DNA of 64,000 nt from Pseudomonas gessardii (GCF_001983165.1 NZ_MNPU01000006.1:1-64000); one strand, 5' to 3'. Counted from the stretch's first letter, positions 1 through 8,447 are shown. The notes: generated by a model from the sequence alone, not told the origin. Program-made: numbers and translations.

Positions 1-127
1 GCCTCGGGCTGGTCTCGATACTGGATACGATAAACCGACTTAACCGTATAACCTGAACCGCCGTATACGGAACCGTACGTACGGTGGTGTGAGAGGACGG
101 CGGATGTGAATCCGCCTCCTACTCGAT
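1..127 (+). mobile_element. Group II intron, 3' end (domains V-VI)
   Basis: Positions 54-90 fold as a typical domain V: a lower stem of ACCGCCGTA with TACGGTGGT, a two-base CG bulge on the 3' side, and an upper TACG/CGTA stem closed by a GAAC loop. Positions 91-127 fold as domain VI, a GGCGGA/TCCGCC hairpin with an unpaired A at 121 in the lower stem, the expected branch point. The intron should end after CTCGAT at 127. The rest of the intron and its reverse transcriptase lie before the window. Seen: the folds. Known: this architecture is diagnostic of bacterial group II introns. Inferred: insertion in the rpoS-rsmZ intergenic region, because rsmZ normally follows rpoS. Confidence 0.8.
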
Positions 128-177
128 TCTGGCGTAAACCTTTTGGGAGGTCGACTGAGCATTTCCCTAATGAGCGG

Positions 178-195
178 TGTAAGCATTCGCTTACT
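178..195 (+). promoter_or_regulatory. GacA upstream activating sequence of rsmZ
   Basis: TGTAAGCATTCGCTTACT matches the TGTAAG-N6-CTTACA palindrome recognised by the response regulator GacA upstream of Rsm sRNA genes. It lies about 190 bp before the rsmZ start, the usual long distance, with an AT-rich stretch (255-295) between that could serve for IHF bending. The intron upstream stops 50 bp short of this element, so GacA control looks intact. Confidence 0.85.
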
Positions 196-367
196 TTTTC
201 GTAAGTGTTTGGTTTTTTAGCCGGCCCAGGACGACTCGAATCACTCGGACATATTTCTATGTTATTGAAATAAAAGATTTATTTATTTTTATTCGGGCGC
301 TATGGCAAGGCGCGCTTGGGAATGGATCCCGTTGAACTTGTCCGGGAAGTCTCTACTATCAGCCCTG

Positions 368-500
368 TGTCCACGGATTGACACGGTCATCAAGGAACGA
401 TGACTCAGGGAACTTCGCAGGATGCGATTCATCAGGACGATGAAAAGGAACACAGGGACTAGGGAAAAAATGTGGGCGGGTCAAACCGCCCCTTTTTTTT
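368..500 (+). ncRNA. rsmZ: RsmZ, Rsm-protein-titrating sRNA
   Basis: The sequence closely follows RsmZ of fluorescent pseudomonads: it begins TGTCCACGGATTGACAC and carries about eight GGA motifs (for example CATCAAGGAAC, CGCAGGATGCG, CATCAGGACGATG), several in hairpin loops. It ends in a GGGCGGG/CCGCCC hairpin plus T tract at 474-500. RsmZ sequesters RsmA/RsmE repressors and relieves repression of secondary-metabolism and social-trait mRNAs under GacS/GacA. Its position just downstream of a GacA box and convergent with fdxA is the conserved rpoS-rsmZ-fdxA location. The exact 5' end is assigned by analogy. Confidence 0.92.
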
Positions 501-537
501 GCCTGCAGAAAAGTAAACGACCGGCCTCCAGAAACGC

Positions 538-561
538 AAAAAGGCCCGCAAGGGGCCTTTT
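538..561 (-). terminator. fdxA intrinsic terminator
   Basis: On the minus strand AAAAGGCCC-CTTG-CGGGCC is followed by a T run, directly after the fdxA stop codon. It also separates fdxA from the convergent rsmZ. Confidence 0.75.
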
Positions 562-578
562 GGAGGGGCGCGACGCTG

Positions 579-902
579 TTAGCGTTCGAGGTCTTTGATC
601 TTGCCCTTCACGCCATCCCACTCTTCTGCGCCTGGCAGCGATTCTTTCTTTTCAGTGATGTTGGGCCAGATTTCCGCCAGCTCGACATTCAACTGAATAA
701 ATTCCTGCATGTCCTCCGGGACTTCATCCTCGGAGAAAATCGCAACGGCCGGGCATTCTGGTTCACACAGGGCGCAGTCAATGCACTCGTCCGGGTGGAT
801 GACCAGGAAGTTCGGGCCTTCGTAAAAGCAGTCCACCGGACACACTTCTACGCAGTCGGTGTACTTGCACTTGATGCAGTTGTCGGTGACGACGAAGGTC
901 AT
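579..902 (-). CDS. fdxA: Seven-iron ferredoxin FdxA
   Basis: This 107-residue ferredoxin has two N-terminal cysteine clusters typical of [3Fe-4S][4Fe-4S] ferredoxins: C-x2-C-x4-C-x3-CP near residues 9-21, where an acidic residue or water often replaces one ligand, and C-x2-C-x2-C-x3-CP near residues 40-51. An acidic C-terminal extension follows. It is a soluble low-potential electron carrier. The gene lies between rsmZ and mutS as in other fluorescent pseudomonads and ends in its own terminator. Family membership is clear; its redox partner here is unknown, though a ferredoxin-NADP reductase gene lies in the same window at 29291. Confidence 0.95.
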   Translation of the reverse strand: MTFVVTDNCIKCKYTDCVEVCPVDCFYEGPNFLVIHPDECIDCALCEPECPAVAIFSEDEVPEDMQEFIQLNVELAEIWPNITEKKESLPGAEEWDGVKGKIKDLER

Positions 903-1044
903 TTCTAGTTTTCTCCTCAGGCGGCGGCAGCGAAACCCCTTCTGGCAGGGTTCGCGAGGTTTGGGAGCGATAGTCTGCAGGCCAGGCTAAAAGCCCGCAG
1001 CATCCCAAACCGCGCGAGAGTCTACCAGCTTGCAAGCGTCTGCG

Positions 1045-3636
1045 TTATATCCGAGTCTTCAGTGCATATAACATTTCGAGCGCTTTACGCGGTGTCAAGT
1101 CATCCAGGTCAAGCTTTGCCAACTCATCCAATACCGGGTGGGGCAGGCTGGCGAACATATCGCTCTGCATGGGCACCCCGGGTTTGCTGGCGGCCTTGGC
1201 TGGGCTGGCAACCACGGTCTCGTGGGGCAGGGCGGTGGTTTCCAGGCGGCTGAGGTGCTCGCGGGCGCGCAGGATCACGTCGTTCGGCACACCGGCCAAC
1301 TGGGCCACGGCCAGGCCGTAACTCTGGCTGGCCGGCCCAGGCAGCACATGGTGCAGGAACACGATGCGCTCGTTGTGCTCGGTGGCATTGAGATGCACGT
1401 TGGCCACCAGCGGCTCGCTTTCCGGTAGCACGGTCAGTTCAAAGTAGTGGGTGGCAAATAGCGTATAGGCCCGCAGGTGGGCCAGGCGCTCGGCGGCGGC
1501 CCAGGCCAGGGACAGGCCGTCGAAGGTGCTGGTGCCGCGCCCCACTTCGTCCATCAGCACCAGGCTGCGGTCGCTGGCGTTGTGCAGGATATTGGCGGTT
1601 TCGCTCATTTCCACCATAAAGGTCGAACGGCCACCAGCCAGGTCATCGCTGGAGCCGATACGGGTAAAGATGCGGTCCACCAGGGACAACTCGCAACTGG
1701 CCGCCGGCACGAAACTGCCGATATGGGCCAGCAGCACGATCAATGCGGTCTGGCGCATGTAGGTGGATTTACCGCCCATGTTCGGACCGGTAATCACCAG
1801 CATGCGCGTGTCGTCGTCCAGGGACAGGTCGTTGGCCACGAACGGCGTGGTCAGTACTTGCTCCACCACCGGGTGGCGACCCTGGACGATGCGCATGCAC
1901 GGCTCGCTGACAAAACGCGGGCAGTTCAGGTCAAGGTTCAGCGCACGTTCGGCAAGGTTGCTCAATACATCCAGCTCGGCCAGGGCCGCGGCGGTGTCCT
2001 GCAACGGCGCGAGCTTGCCGATCAGGTCTTCGAGCAAGGCCTCGTAGAGCATCTTTTCCCGGGCCAGGGCGCGGCTCTTGGCCGACAGCGCCTTGTCTTC
2101 AAAGGCTTTCAGCTCGGGTGTAATGAAGCGTTCGGCACCTTTGAGCGTCTGGCGGCGCTGGTAATCAATCGGGGCCTGCTCGGCCTGCTTGCTCGGCAAC
2201 TCGATAAAGTAGCCGTGCACACGGTTGTAGCCGACCTTCAGGTTGGCCAGGCCGGTGCGGGCCTTTTCGCGGGCTTCCAGGTCGATCAGGAACTGCCCGG
2301 CGTTCTCGCTCAAGGCTTGCAGCTCGTCCAGCTCGCTGTCGTAACCGGTCTTGAGCACGCCGCCGTCGCGGATGATCGCGGGCGGGTTGTCGATAATGGC
2401 TTTTTCCAGCAGCGCAGCCAGTTCCGGGTAGGTACCGGCGGTGACGGCAAGTTGTTGCAGGTGCGGCGCTTCCAGCTCGGTCATCGCCTGTTGCAACTCG
2501 GGCAGTACGCCCAGGGCGTCACGCAGGCGCGCCAGGTCGCGCGGGCGGGCATTACGCAGGCCGATTCGCGCCAGGATCCGCTCGATATCGCCGATTTCCT
2601 TGAGCTGCGGTTGCAGCTTTTCAAAGCGGTAGCCGTCCAGCAGGCAGGTAATGGACGACTGGCGCGCCTGCAGCACGCTCAAGTCGCGCAGCGGGCGGTT
2701 CAACCAGCGGGTCAGCAAGCGGCTGCCCATGGCGGTCTGGCAACGGTCCACCACCGACTGCAGGGTATTGTCGCGGCCACCGGCCAGGTTGGTGTCCAGT
2801 TCCAGGTTGCGCCGGCTGGCGCCATCGAGCACCACCGTATCGTCCAGGCGTTCATGGCGCAGGCTGCGCAAATGCGGCAGGGCGGTGCGCTGGGTTTCCT
2901 TGGCGTAATTGAGCAGGCAACCGGCGGCGCCGATGGCCAGGGTCAGGGTTTCGCAACCAAAACCCTTCAGATCCTGTACGGAGAACTGCTGGCACAGACT
3001 TTTCAGCGCCGAATCGCGTTCAAAATCCCACGGCGCACGTCGCTTGGCCCCACGGCGTTTTTCCGCCGGCAAATCCTTTGGCCAATCATCCGGGATCATC
3101 AACTCCACCGGATTGATGCGCTCCAACTCCGCCAGCAGGTTCTCCCAGCCCTTGATCTCCAGGACCGTGAAATTGCCACTGGTGATATCCAGCACCGCCA
3201 GGCCGAACAGCCGCTCATCCCCCAGCACCGCCGCGATCAGATTGTCGCGCCGCTCATCCAGCAGCGCCTCATCACTGACCGTCCCCGGCGTAATGATCCG
3301 CACCACCTGGCGCTCCACCGGCCCCTTGCTGGTCGCTGGGTCGCCGATCTGCTCGCAGATCACCACCGACTCACCGAGCTTGACCAGCTTGGCCAGGTAA
3401 CCTTCCAGCGAATGGTAAGGAATCCCACACATCGGAATCGCCTGCCCAGCCGACTGCCCGCGGGCGGTCAGGGTAATGTCCAGCAGCTTGGCGGCCTTCT
3501 TCGCGTCTTCATAGAAGATCTCGTAGAAGTCGCCCATGCGATAGAACATCAACTGATCAGGGTGCTGGTTTTTCAGGCGCCAGTACTGCTGCATCATCGG
3601 GGTGTGGGAGGACAGATCTGAAATTGGCTTATTCAT
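1045..3636 (-). CDS. mutS: DNA mismatch repair ATPase MutS, with altered N-terminus
   Basis: MutS binds mispaired bases and recruits MutL. The 863-residue product has the N-terminal mismatch-binding motif GDFYEIF near residue 35, the connector, core and clamp domains, and the C-terminal ATPase with Walker [10 protein letters not shown] near residue 620, then DEVGRGTST and THYFE. I choose the ATG at 3636 ([13 protein letters not shown]) over the upstream in-frame codons, which are antisense to an integrase gene. Codons 5 onward are shared with a displaced original start at 8485 ([13 protein letters not shown]), so element 1 inserted inside this gene and supplied new first codons. The start has only a weak Shine-Dalgarno sequence. 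The native promoter is now about 4.8 kb away, so transcription probably comes through the integrase remnant. Confidence 0.96.
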   Translation of the reverse strand: MNKPISDLSSHTPMMQQYWRLKNQHPDQLMFYRMGDFYEIFYEDAKKAAKLLDITLTARGQSAGQAIPMCGIPYHSLEGYLAKLVKLGESVVICEQIGDPATSKGPVERQVVRIITPGTVSDEALLDERRDNLIAAVLGDERLFGLAVLDITSGNFTVLEIKGWENLLAELERINPVELMIPDDWPKDLPAEKRRGAKRRAPWDFERDSALKSLCQQFSVQDLKGFGCETLTLAIGAAGCLLNYAKETQRTALPHLRSLRHERLDDTVVLDGASRRNLELDTNLAGGRDNTLQSVVDRCQTAMGSRLLTRWLNRPLRDLSVLQARQSSITCLLDGYRFEKLQPQLKEIGDIERILARIGLRNARPRDLARLRDALGVLPELQQAMTELEAPHLQQLAVTAGTYPELAALLEKAIIDNPPAIIRDGGVLKTGYDSELDELQALSENAGQFLIDLEAREKARTGLANLKVGYNRVHGYFIELPSKQAEQAPIDYQRRQTLKGAERFITPELKAFEDKALSAKSRALAREKMLYEALLEDLIGKLAPLQDTAAALAELDVLSNLAERALNLDLNCPRFVSEPCMRIVQGRHPVVEQVLTTPFVANDLSLDDDTRMLVITGPNMGGKSTYMRQTALIVLLAHIGSFVPAASCELSLVDRIFTRIGSSDDLAGGRSTFMVEMSETANILHNASDRSLVLMDEVGRGTSTFDGLSLAWAAAERLAHLRAYTLFATHYFELTVLPESEPLVANVHLNATEHNERIVFLHHVLPGPASQSYGLAVAQLAGVPNDVILRAREHLSRLETTALPHETVVASPAKAASKPGVPMQSDMFASLPHPVLDELAKLDLDDLTPRKALEMLYALKTRI
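3599..3618. repeat. Attachment-site repeat, left copy (inside mutS)
   Basis: GGGGTGTGGGAGGACAGATC is identical to 8448-8467. On the minus strand it encodes the SDLSSHTP stretch of MutS, so the integration core lies within the coding sequence and is used to restore the reading frame. Confidence 0.88.
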
Positions 3637-3666
3637 CAGTGGCTTAGCTGTAATCTTCAAAAAGTG

Positions 3667-3683
3667 TGGGGCAAAAATGGGGC
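3667..3683 (+). repeat. Candidate integrase arm-type repeat, left
   Basis: TGGGGCAAAAATGGGGC recurs in the same orientation at 8306-8322, near the other end of the element. Short direct repeats just inside att cores often bind the integrase N-terminal domain. That role is inferred. Confidence 0.5.
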
Positions 3684-4495
3684 TATTTGCCTTGCTTTTG
3701 GATGCCTGCCCAGATGCGTTGCAGCTCGGTCGGTGACTCGTCATCCATCCACTTGGCATAGACCTCGACCAGCATGGTGAAGTCTTTGTGGCCCATTTGC
3801 TTTGCAATGAACGCAAGGTTACCACGAGCAGTCAGGCACCAGCAGGCATAGGTGTGGCGAGTCTGGTAAGGTCGGCGCGAGCGGATGCCTGAGCGCTTCT
3901 GGACCGCTGCCCATTTGGTGTTCCAGGCGGTGGGGACATACTAGAAGTTGATGATCTTCTTGCGCGCCTGGGTGATGGGTGAGAGCAGTGGGGTGACCTT
4001 TTCCTGCCGACTCTCGTGCCTGTTGTGGAACACCTCGATGGATCGGGTGGGATGATCGACAACCAGCGACATTAGAACCCGGCAGGCCTCTAATGCTGGA
4101 GGCATGAGTAGTACTGAACGTGGCTTCCCTGTTTTAGGAACCTTGAACGTACCGTTGGCGGTAATGGCCCGGGTAATGTTGATTTGTCCGCCGTCCAGGT
4201 CAATGTCCTCAACAGCAAGGGCGCAGAGCTCACCTGGTCGAAGCCCGGTATATACCGCCAATGTGATCGCCGCCGAGTCCTGGGGGTGAAGGCACCCTTT
4301 ATCGATCAGTAACTGAAACTCATCGCGAGTCAGCGGATCTGGCTCCTGACCTTGCATGGCGAATCTATTGCAGGCTTCCGACAGCCCCTTACGACAGTAT
4401 CCGTTGGTCTTGCACCAGCCGAGGAACCCGGCGAATGTCGCCAGGTAGTGGTTGGCGGTGGACGGTGCTCGATCTGCGATCAGCACACCTGCAGT
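3683..4495 (-). pseudogene. Tyrosine site-specific integrase, amber-interrupted and 5'-truncated
   Basis: The reading frame runs from about 4495 to a TAG at 3683-3685. Visible parts are a partial SAM-like N-terminal domain, the catalytic box TGLRPGEL near 4270, a TRHTYACW box at about 3860, and [15 protein letters not shown] with the nucleophilic tyrosine near 3770. An in-frame TAG at about 3941-3946 (after KKIINF, before YVPTAWNTKW) splits the protein, and the 5' end is lost where an unrelated lysis-gene fragment begins at about 4496. The gene lies 46 bp upstream of the mutS start on the same strand, as expected for an integrase using an att site in mutS. It is probably inactive unless the amber codon is suppressed. 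Confidence 0.9.
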
Positions 4496-4669
4496 GTTTC
4501 AGTGCCAGTCACCACCGCCAACGGCTGCGTGGTTCATGGAGCCACAAGAGCTCAACTTGACCCAGCGCATGCTCAACGAATTATCGGCATCACAGATGCC
4601 GGCGACCAAGGATTGATCGCCCTGCGGGCCTGTCAGGCCTACGCAAAAGAAGTCTCTACACCGAAGTAA
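4496..4669 (+). pseudogene. 3' fragment of overlapping Rz/Rz1 lysis genes
   Basis: This stretch is a diverged copy of the 3' part of the tailocin spanin genes at about 21735-21900. One frame encodes VVHGATRAQLDPAHAQRIIG and ends at 4669, as Rz does. The other encodes PPPTAAWFMEPQELNLTQRM and ends at 4616, as Rz1 does. Both frames stay open, so the fragment derives from a functional overlapping pair. It abuts the truncated integrase, which marks a deletion that removed the early, capsid and tail genes of the ancestral prophage. Confidence 0.85.
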
Positions 4670-4785
4670 AAGGAGCGGCCGGGCAGGATGCGTCAACATC
4701 CAGGTCCGGCCACCTTCCCCGCAGAACGTCCCTGCAAGTCCAGCCAAGGCTCCTGCTTCGTGTACAAAGCGGAGCGAGCCTAGAA

Positions 4786-4801
4786 CTGTTTATCCATACA
4801 G
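4786..4801 (+). promoter_or_regulatory. LexA box upstream of the methylase gene
   Basis: CTGTTTATCCATACAG fits the gammaproteobacterial LexA consensus CTGT-N8-ACAG exactly at the conserved positions. It lies 18 bp before the ATG of the DNA adenine methylase, so LexA would block transcription or early elongation. SOS induction of the methylase is inferred. Confidence 0.75.
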
Positions 4802-4819
4802 CAAAGGTCTTGCTTTTAT

Positions 4820-5614
4820 ATGTCCACACCCATCATCCCTTGGATGGGCGGCAAACGCCGCCTGACCGACCGCCTTATCCCGCTCTTCCCACCCCACGAA
4901 TGCTACGTCGAAGTCTTTGCCGGCGACGCTGCGCTCTACTTCATGCGACCCCAGGCAGCGCCGGTTGAAGTTCTCAACGACATCAACGGCGACCTGGTGA
5001 CGCTCTACCGCGTCGTGCAGAACCACCTGGAAGAATTCGTGCGCCAGTTCAAATGGGCGCTCAGTTCTCGGCAGGTGTTCGAGTGGCAGAAGATGACCCG
5101 CCCTGAAACCCTTACCGACATTCAGCGTGCTGCTCGATTTTTCTACCTGCAGCATCATGCCTTCGCCGGCAAGGTGACGGGGCAGACGTTTGGGACCGCG
5201 ACGACTGGTCCGGCAATCAACCTGCTGCGGATTGAGGAAAACCTATCTGCAGCGTGGCAGCGTCTGTCCGGCACCTATGTTGAAAATCTGGGCTGGCTTG
5301 AGTGTGCCGAGCGTTACGACCGCCCCCATACCTTCCACTACATGGATCCGCCCTACTGGCAGACGGCCGGCTACGGGGTGGATTTTCCTTTTGAGAATTA
5401 CGAGCGAATGGCTGACTTTATGAGGCGCTGCAAGGGGAAGGTCATGGTCAGCATCAACGATCACCCGGATATTCGCCGAGTGTTTGAAGGCTTCCATTTT
5501 GAAACAGTCGACATCCGTTACAGCACCACAAACCAACGGCAGGGAAAGGCCGATGTCAGCGGAGAGTTGGTGATCATGAACTGGGAACCCTCAGCACTTG
5601 GGGGACTGTTTTAA
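4820..5614 (+). CDS. Phage-type DNA adenine (N6) methylase
   Basis: The 264-residue protein is a Dam/D12-class N6-adenine methyltransferase. PWMGGKRRL near residue 7 and the S-adenosylmethionine-binding FAGDAALYF near residue 34 are followed by the catalytic MDPPY motif near residue 175. Such solitary methylases are common at the end of Pseudomonas prophages, where they protect phage DNA or change expression. There is no restriction endonuclease gene beside it. It follows the spanin fragment, fitting a late-region remnant. A near-perfect LexA box precedes it. The ATG at 4820 lacks a strong Shine-Dalgarno sequence. Its target sequence cannot be told from the protein. Confidence 0.88.
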   Translation: MSTPIIPWMGGKRRLTDRLIPLFPPHECYVEVFAGDAALYFMRPQAAPVEVLNDINGDLVTLYRVVQNHLEEFVRQFKWALSSRQVFEWQKMTRPETLTDIQRAARFFYLQHHAFAGKVTGQTFGTATTGPAINLLRIEENLSAAWQRLSGTYVENLGWLECAERYDRPHTFHYMDPPYWQTAGYGVDFPFENYERMADFMRRCKGKVMVSINDHPDIRRVFEGFHFETVDIRYSTTNQRQGKADVSGELVIMNWEPSALGGLF

Positions 5615-5697
5615 TGGTCGCTATCGTCGATCTGATGGGCTTGCTATGTGTTTACGGTAGAGCGTTACTGTGGTCACGCAAACGAAGGATTAACCCC

Positions 5698-5850
5698 ATG
5701 GAAACCGCTGACCACTATTTGAATGTCCTGCCTTCTGAGCTTCTCGCGGCGGCCTCGCGAGGTGAGATTGACCTTAATGAATTGGCTGCTGTTGTGTTGG
5801 CTGGCCGTGGGCTTGACCACAACACGACCTGGGTAGGCTTCCGAAGATAA
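5698..5850 (+). CDS. Small conserved phage-associated protein, unknown function
   Basis: A 50-residue protein beginning METADHYLNVLPSELLAAAS. I start it at the ATG at 5698, preceded by GAAGGAT, rather than at upstream codons that overlap the methylase stop. It is mostly helical, with no membrane segment and no cysteine motif. It sits 84 bp after the methylase gene in the same direction and may be co-transcribed. I do not recognise the function. Small proteins of this type often accompany prophage methylases. Confidence 0.55.
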   Translation: METADHYLNVLPSELLAAASRGEIDLNELAAVVLAGRGLDHNTTWVGFRR

Positions 5851-6031
5851 AGGGAGCAATAGTTCTGCGCCCTGGCTCTTCAGATTCCTCCCCGCTTTGG
5901 TCGCTGACGGCGGTGATGATCACGAATCCGTGTTGCATCCTTAAATGAGCCCTCACCAGATCGAGATGTGATGGTACTAGCTAAAGCATAAAAACAATGA
6001 TAAATAAGAACGAATGTCATTCGCGAGGAGT

Positions 6032-6047
6032 TATGCATTGATGCATA
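6032..6047 (+). promoter_or_regulatory. Tailocin-type operator palindrome before the bacteriocin
   Basis: TATGCATTGATGCATA has the same half-sites and spacing (TATGC-N6-GCATA) as 9496-9513 and 9551-9566 in the tailocin control region. The likely ligand is the LexA/CI-type repressor encoded at 8683. This would place the bacteriocin under tailocin control. Confidence 0.6.
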
Positions 6048-6067
6048 TTTTTTGCTTGAGTTTTTTT

Positions 6068-6083
6068 GTGTATATACATACAG
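6068..6083 (+). promoter_or_regulatory. Imperfect LexA-like box
   Basis: GTGTATATACATACAG matches the LexA consensus CTGTATATATATACAG at 14 of 16 positions; the first C, normally important, is G. It lies 21 bp after the TATGC palindrome. It may be a weak LexA site or chance in AT-rich DNA. Confidence 0.4.
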
Positions 6084-6214
6084 TTGTTTTGTGTCTTGGT
6101 TTCACCTTCTAAAGCCCACTTTGGCAGGAGGATTATTGGCACGGAAGACCGAAAGGTCCCTGTATTGAATGTTTAGATCCGATCTTATTGTCCCTAAATG
6201 AAAAGGAAATCGTT

Positions 6215-7276
6215 ATGGAAGAAAAGAATATTATTGTTGACAGAGGTCGTCCTATGACCCCTCCTAGCTCAGGTGGTAGTGGTGGCACTGGGAGTAAAGA
6301 GCCAGTTTTTATCTCTAGTGGATATAATCCAGGCGCGCTGCAAGAACTTCTCTCAGACCCTTCAGAACCGCCTTTTGCTAGGCACAAAGCGGCACGATCC
6401 ATGGTCCAGATGAGCAAAGAAGCGAAGAAGAAAATTGAAAGTGAGTATGTATCTAGGAGTAAAAATCTTACCTCTGAAGTGGACGAGGCCCTGAGGGAGT
6501 TGAGAGCCGCTGCGAATGAAAGTAATACTTTGCCTGTACTTTCAAAATTAGCCAGTGAAAGAGCCAGGATTGACTCGCTTCTCCAGGAAAAAATTAAGCT
6601 GCTTAATACTAAGCAGGCAGAGGCTAACGCATTCTTTGGTAGTGACCCGCTGACCAAAACCGACAGCGAGCTTAACCAAGTTTTCATGAAAAGACTAACT
6701 GCTGATCTGCGCGATCCAGGGTTTGAAGAGTGGGGGAAGTCATACACGGCAGCTTATTCGGCAAAGTCTATTGCAAATGTCATAAGTCTTTTAAAAGATA
6801 AATCAAATATACTTTCCCAGCAACAAGCACAAGAATTGATGCGTGATTCTGAATCGGCACGGTTAGCTCTCATTAATGCAAAGGAGTTGGCTTGGTTGAA
6901 ATATTATCCTTACGCTCCACCAGATGTGTCTTTGGATAAAAACATGGAGGAAGCTAAAAGCCAAAGTAAGCTACCGTCAGCACTTCTTTTTTATGGTTGG
7001 TTTTATCTCAAGGTTCGAAATAAAGGTGATTGGGATTTCAAACAAGGCCAGTCACAGTACGAGAGTTTTGGGAATTTCCACTATGGTGCAGTTGGTACAG
7101 CAGCAGGAATTCCCGCAGAGGTGCTACTGAGGGCTGCTGGTGCAGCGCAGCGCGTAGCCGGCACGACATCGGAAAACTTCAATAATTGGTGGTCGGAGTC
7201 ACCCTATGGTGATGATCCTGTTGACCAGGTGTGGATTACAGCGGGTATAGAGTATGCAAAGTCAAAAGGGTATTAA
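6215..7276 (+). CDS. S-type pyocin-like bacteriocin with C-terminal type-44 toxin domain
   Basis: The 353-residue protein starts at an ATG with AAGGAA eight bases upstream; an in-frame TTG lies at 6188. Residues 1-40 are flexible and glycine/serine-rich (PMTPPSSGGSGGTG). Residues 60-220 are charged and helical, with a pattern like the receptor-binding helices of pyocin S2-type bacteriocins. Residues 255-353 match the polymorphic toxin type 44 domain: FYGWFYLKVRNKGDWDFKQ, FGNFHYGAVGTAAG, PYGDDPVDQ and a GIEYAK terminus. No signal peptide and no recognisable pyocin translocation domain are visible. A gene for a small membrane-anchored protein overlaps its 3' end, as toxin-immunity pairs do. The AT-rich composition indicates acquisition. 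Toxin activity and target are inferred, not shown. Confidence 0.75.
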   Translation: MEEKNIIVDRGRPMTPPSSGGSGGTGSKEPVFISSGYNPGALQELLSDPSEPPFARHKAARSMVQMSKEAKKKIESEYVSRSKNLTSEVDEALRELRAAANESNTLPVLSKLASERARIDSLLQEKIKLLNTKQAEANAFFGSDPLTKTDSELNQVFMKRLTADLRDPGFEEWGKSYTAAYSAKSIANVISLLKDKSNILSQQQAQELMRDSESARLALINAKELAWLKYYPYAPPDVSLDKNMEEAKSQSKLPSALLFYGWFYLKVRNKGDWDFKQGQSQYESFGNFHYGAVGTAAGIPAEVLLRAAGAAQRVAGTTSENFNNWWSESPYGDDPVDQVWITAGIEYAKSKGY

Positions 7277-7682
7277 GTGGTCTGTCTGGGGGCTTTTGAT
7301 TATATGTCTTGCGCAGATGTTATACATCTATATTTCGTCCCCGAGCAGGCCGGATCCGGAAAAAATCATGTCAACCACAAATGTTGGTGAAGGTGGGGCT
7401 ATCTATGAGGTGTTGTATAACTCAGGTGGAGCAACCGTTCCGTACATTTATCGTTACTTTCTCATGCCCTTGCAGTCGAGCGATGAGGACGCACTTCAAA
7501 AATCAAAGGAGAGTTCTCCATTCCTTGTTACTAAAAGTCCTCAAGCGGTCCGTGAGGTTTTAGATGGTAAGGTAAGGCTAAAGACTGAAAGTACTATATA
7601 TGAATTTCGTAATGTTTCTATATTTAAAGTGGATGGAGAGATTCATATTGTTTCGTTTGATCTAGATTCTACTGGTCCTTAG
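7254..7682 (+). CDS. Probable membrane-anchored immunity protein
   Basis: A 142-residue protein whose start overlaps the bacteriocin gene by 23 bp in another frame, implying translational coupling. Lysines near residues 5-8 precede one hydrophobic segment (about 10-29, WSVWGLLIICLAQMLYIYI). By the positive-inside rule the remaining 110 residues face the periplasm. That part has no cysteine or known motif. Position, size and overlap support immunity to the upstream toxin. A periplasm-facing protector suggests the toxin acts there, as colicin M does, rather than on cytoplasmic nucleic acid. Function is inferred from context; I recognise no family. Confidence 0.65.
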   Translation: MQSQKGIKWSVWGLLIICLAQMLYIYISSPSRPDPEKIMSTTNVGEGGAIYEVLYNSGGATVPYIYRYFLMPLQSSDEDALQKSKESSPFLVTKSPQAVREVLDGKVRLKTESTIYEFRNVSIFKVDGEIHIVSFDLDSTGP

Positions 7683-7693
7683 TGTACTTCAGT

Positions 7694-7722
7694 AAAAACA
7701 CCGGCCAAGTGCCGGTGTTTTT
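7694..7722 (+). terminator. Terminator after the bacteriocin-immunity pair
   Basis: AAAAACACCGGC-CAAGT-GCCGGTGTTTTT forms a perfect 12-bp stem with a T-rich 3' arm, 12 bp after the immunity stop codon. Confidence 0.88.
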
Positions 7723-8447
7723 ACTTGGTGCGTCAGTCATTTTTTAGGCGCTCCACGAACCCCATATTCAAAGTCACGATTTGATACCTGATGCTGTGCT
7801 CTCGGTTTTTTCAGAAGTTAGCGGCCATGATGCGTCCCGATACCCGACTTGAAAAGGGTACCTCTTCCTAAAGCCGTAGATTTTTGAAAACTCATTGATG
7901 ACCTAGTCGCACTGGTGGCGTTGGATATCAAAGTGATGGTGTTCGATCTGGTGTTTTCGGCTTCCCCAGCAAATCTTACAATCGAGTGAAGATTGGCCTC
8001 TACCTTTGGCTCAACTGAGGCTTACACCTTCAACGGGAGCCGGTATCGTTATCATGATCAATTCCATGAGGCTACCGATCGTGACAATCCACTATCACTT
8101 ATACTGTTTTTAACCGCAGGTATTGAACTGCTCGGTGATGTTTCACACAGGCTGTGCCGAACGCAGTCCATCAGAAAAATTCATATTGCCATCATCAGGC
8201 TTGCCTAACGCGACCGTGAACTCTGGGCGTAGAGGCAGGTTGGCTGCGAGGTGATTGCTTAGGTCATCGTACTGCTTGGGCTGGCGGGAATCCTAGACCC
8301 TCGCATGGGGCAAAAATGGGGCAAACCATGCGCCAATCTATGCCATTCAATGCAAATTATGCATTTATGCAACCTGCTATGAATGAGTGCCGCAGCCAGC
8401 AACCACGGGCCTATCTCTCAAAATCTCCCACATATCCCTACACAATT
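7723..8447. other. Element 1 right part: no intact gene
   Basis: Only short reading frames are visible. A plus-strand frame from 7993 (71 codons) has no Shine-Dalgarno sequence. A minus-strand frame over about 8155-8300 reads YDDLSNHLAANLPLRPEFTV with no start codon and could be the tail of a decayed gene. Two features stand out: the 17-bp arm-like repeat at 8306-8322 and AATGC/TATGC half-sites around 8349-8373 that resemble the tailocin operator. Confidence 0.5.
8306..8322 (+). repeat. Candidate integrase arm-type repeat, right
   Basis: TGGGGCAAAAATGGGGC is identical to 3667-3683 and in the same orientation, about 125 bp inside the right att copy. Confidence 0.5.

Larger units (their letters stand above)
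5851..6214 (+). promoter_or_regulatory. AT-rich control region of the bacteriocin gene
   Basis: No gene is visible here. The stretch becomes AT-rich from about 5965, unlike the flanking core genome. It holds a TATGC-N6-GCATA palindrome at 6032-6047 and a LexA-like sequence at 6068-6083, both upstream of the bacteriocin start at 6215. No clear sigma-70 promoter can be fixed by eye. Confidence 0.6.

Noticed and set aside
1477..3621. Long plus-strand open frame antisense to mutS
   Set aside because: It is the mirror of a GC-rich coding sequence; composition is Gln/His/Gly-rich with no motif and no ribosome binding site.
7993..8208. 71-codon frame near the right end of element 1
   Set aside because: It needs a TTG start without a ribosome binding site and shows no family resemblance; it is treated as relic DNA.
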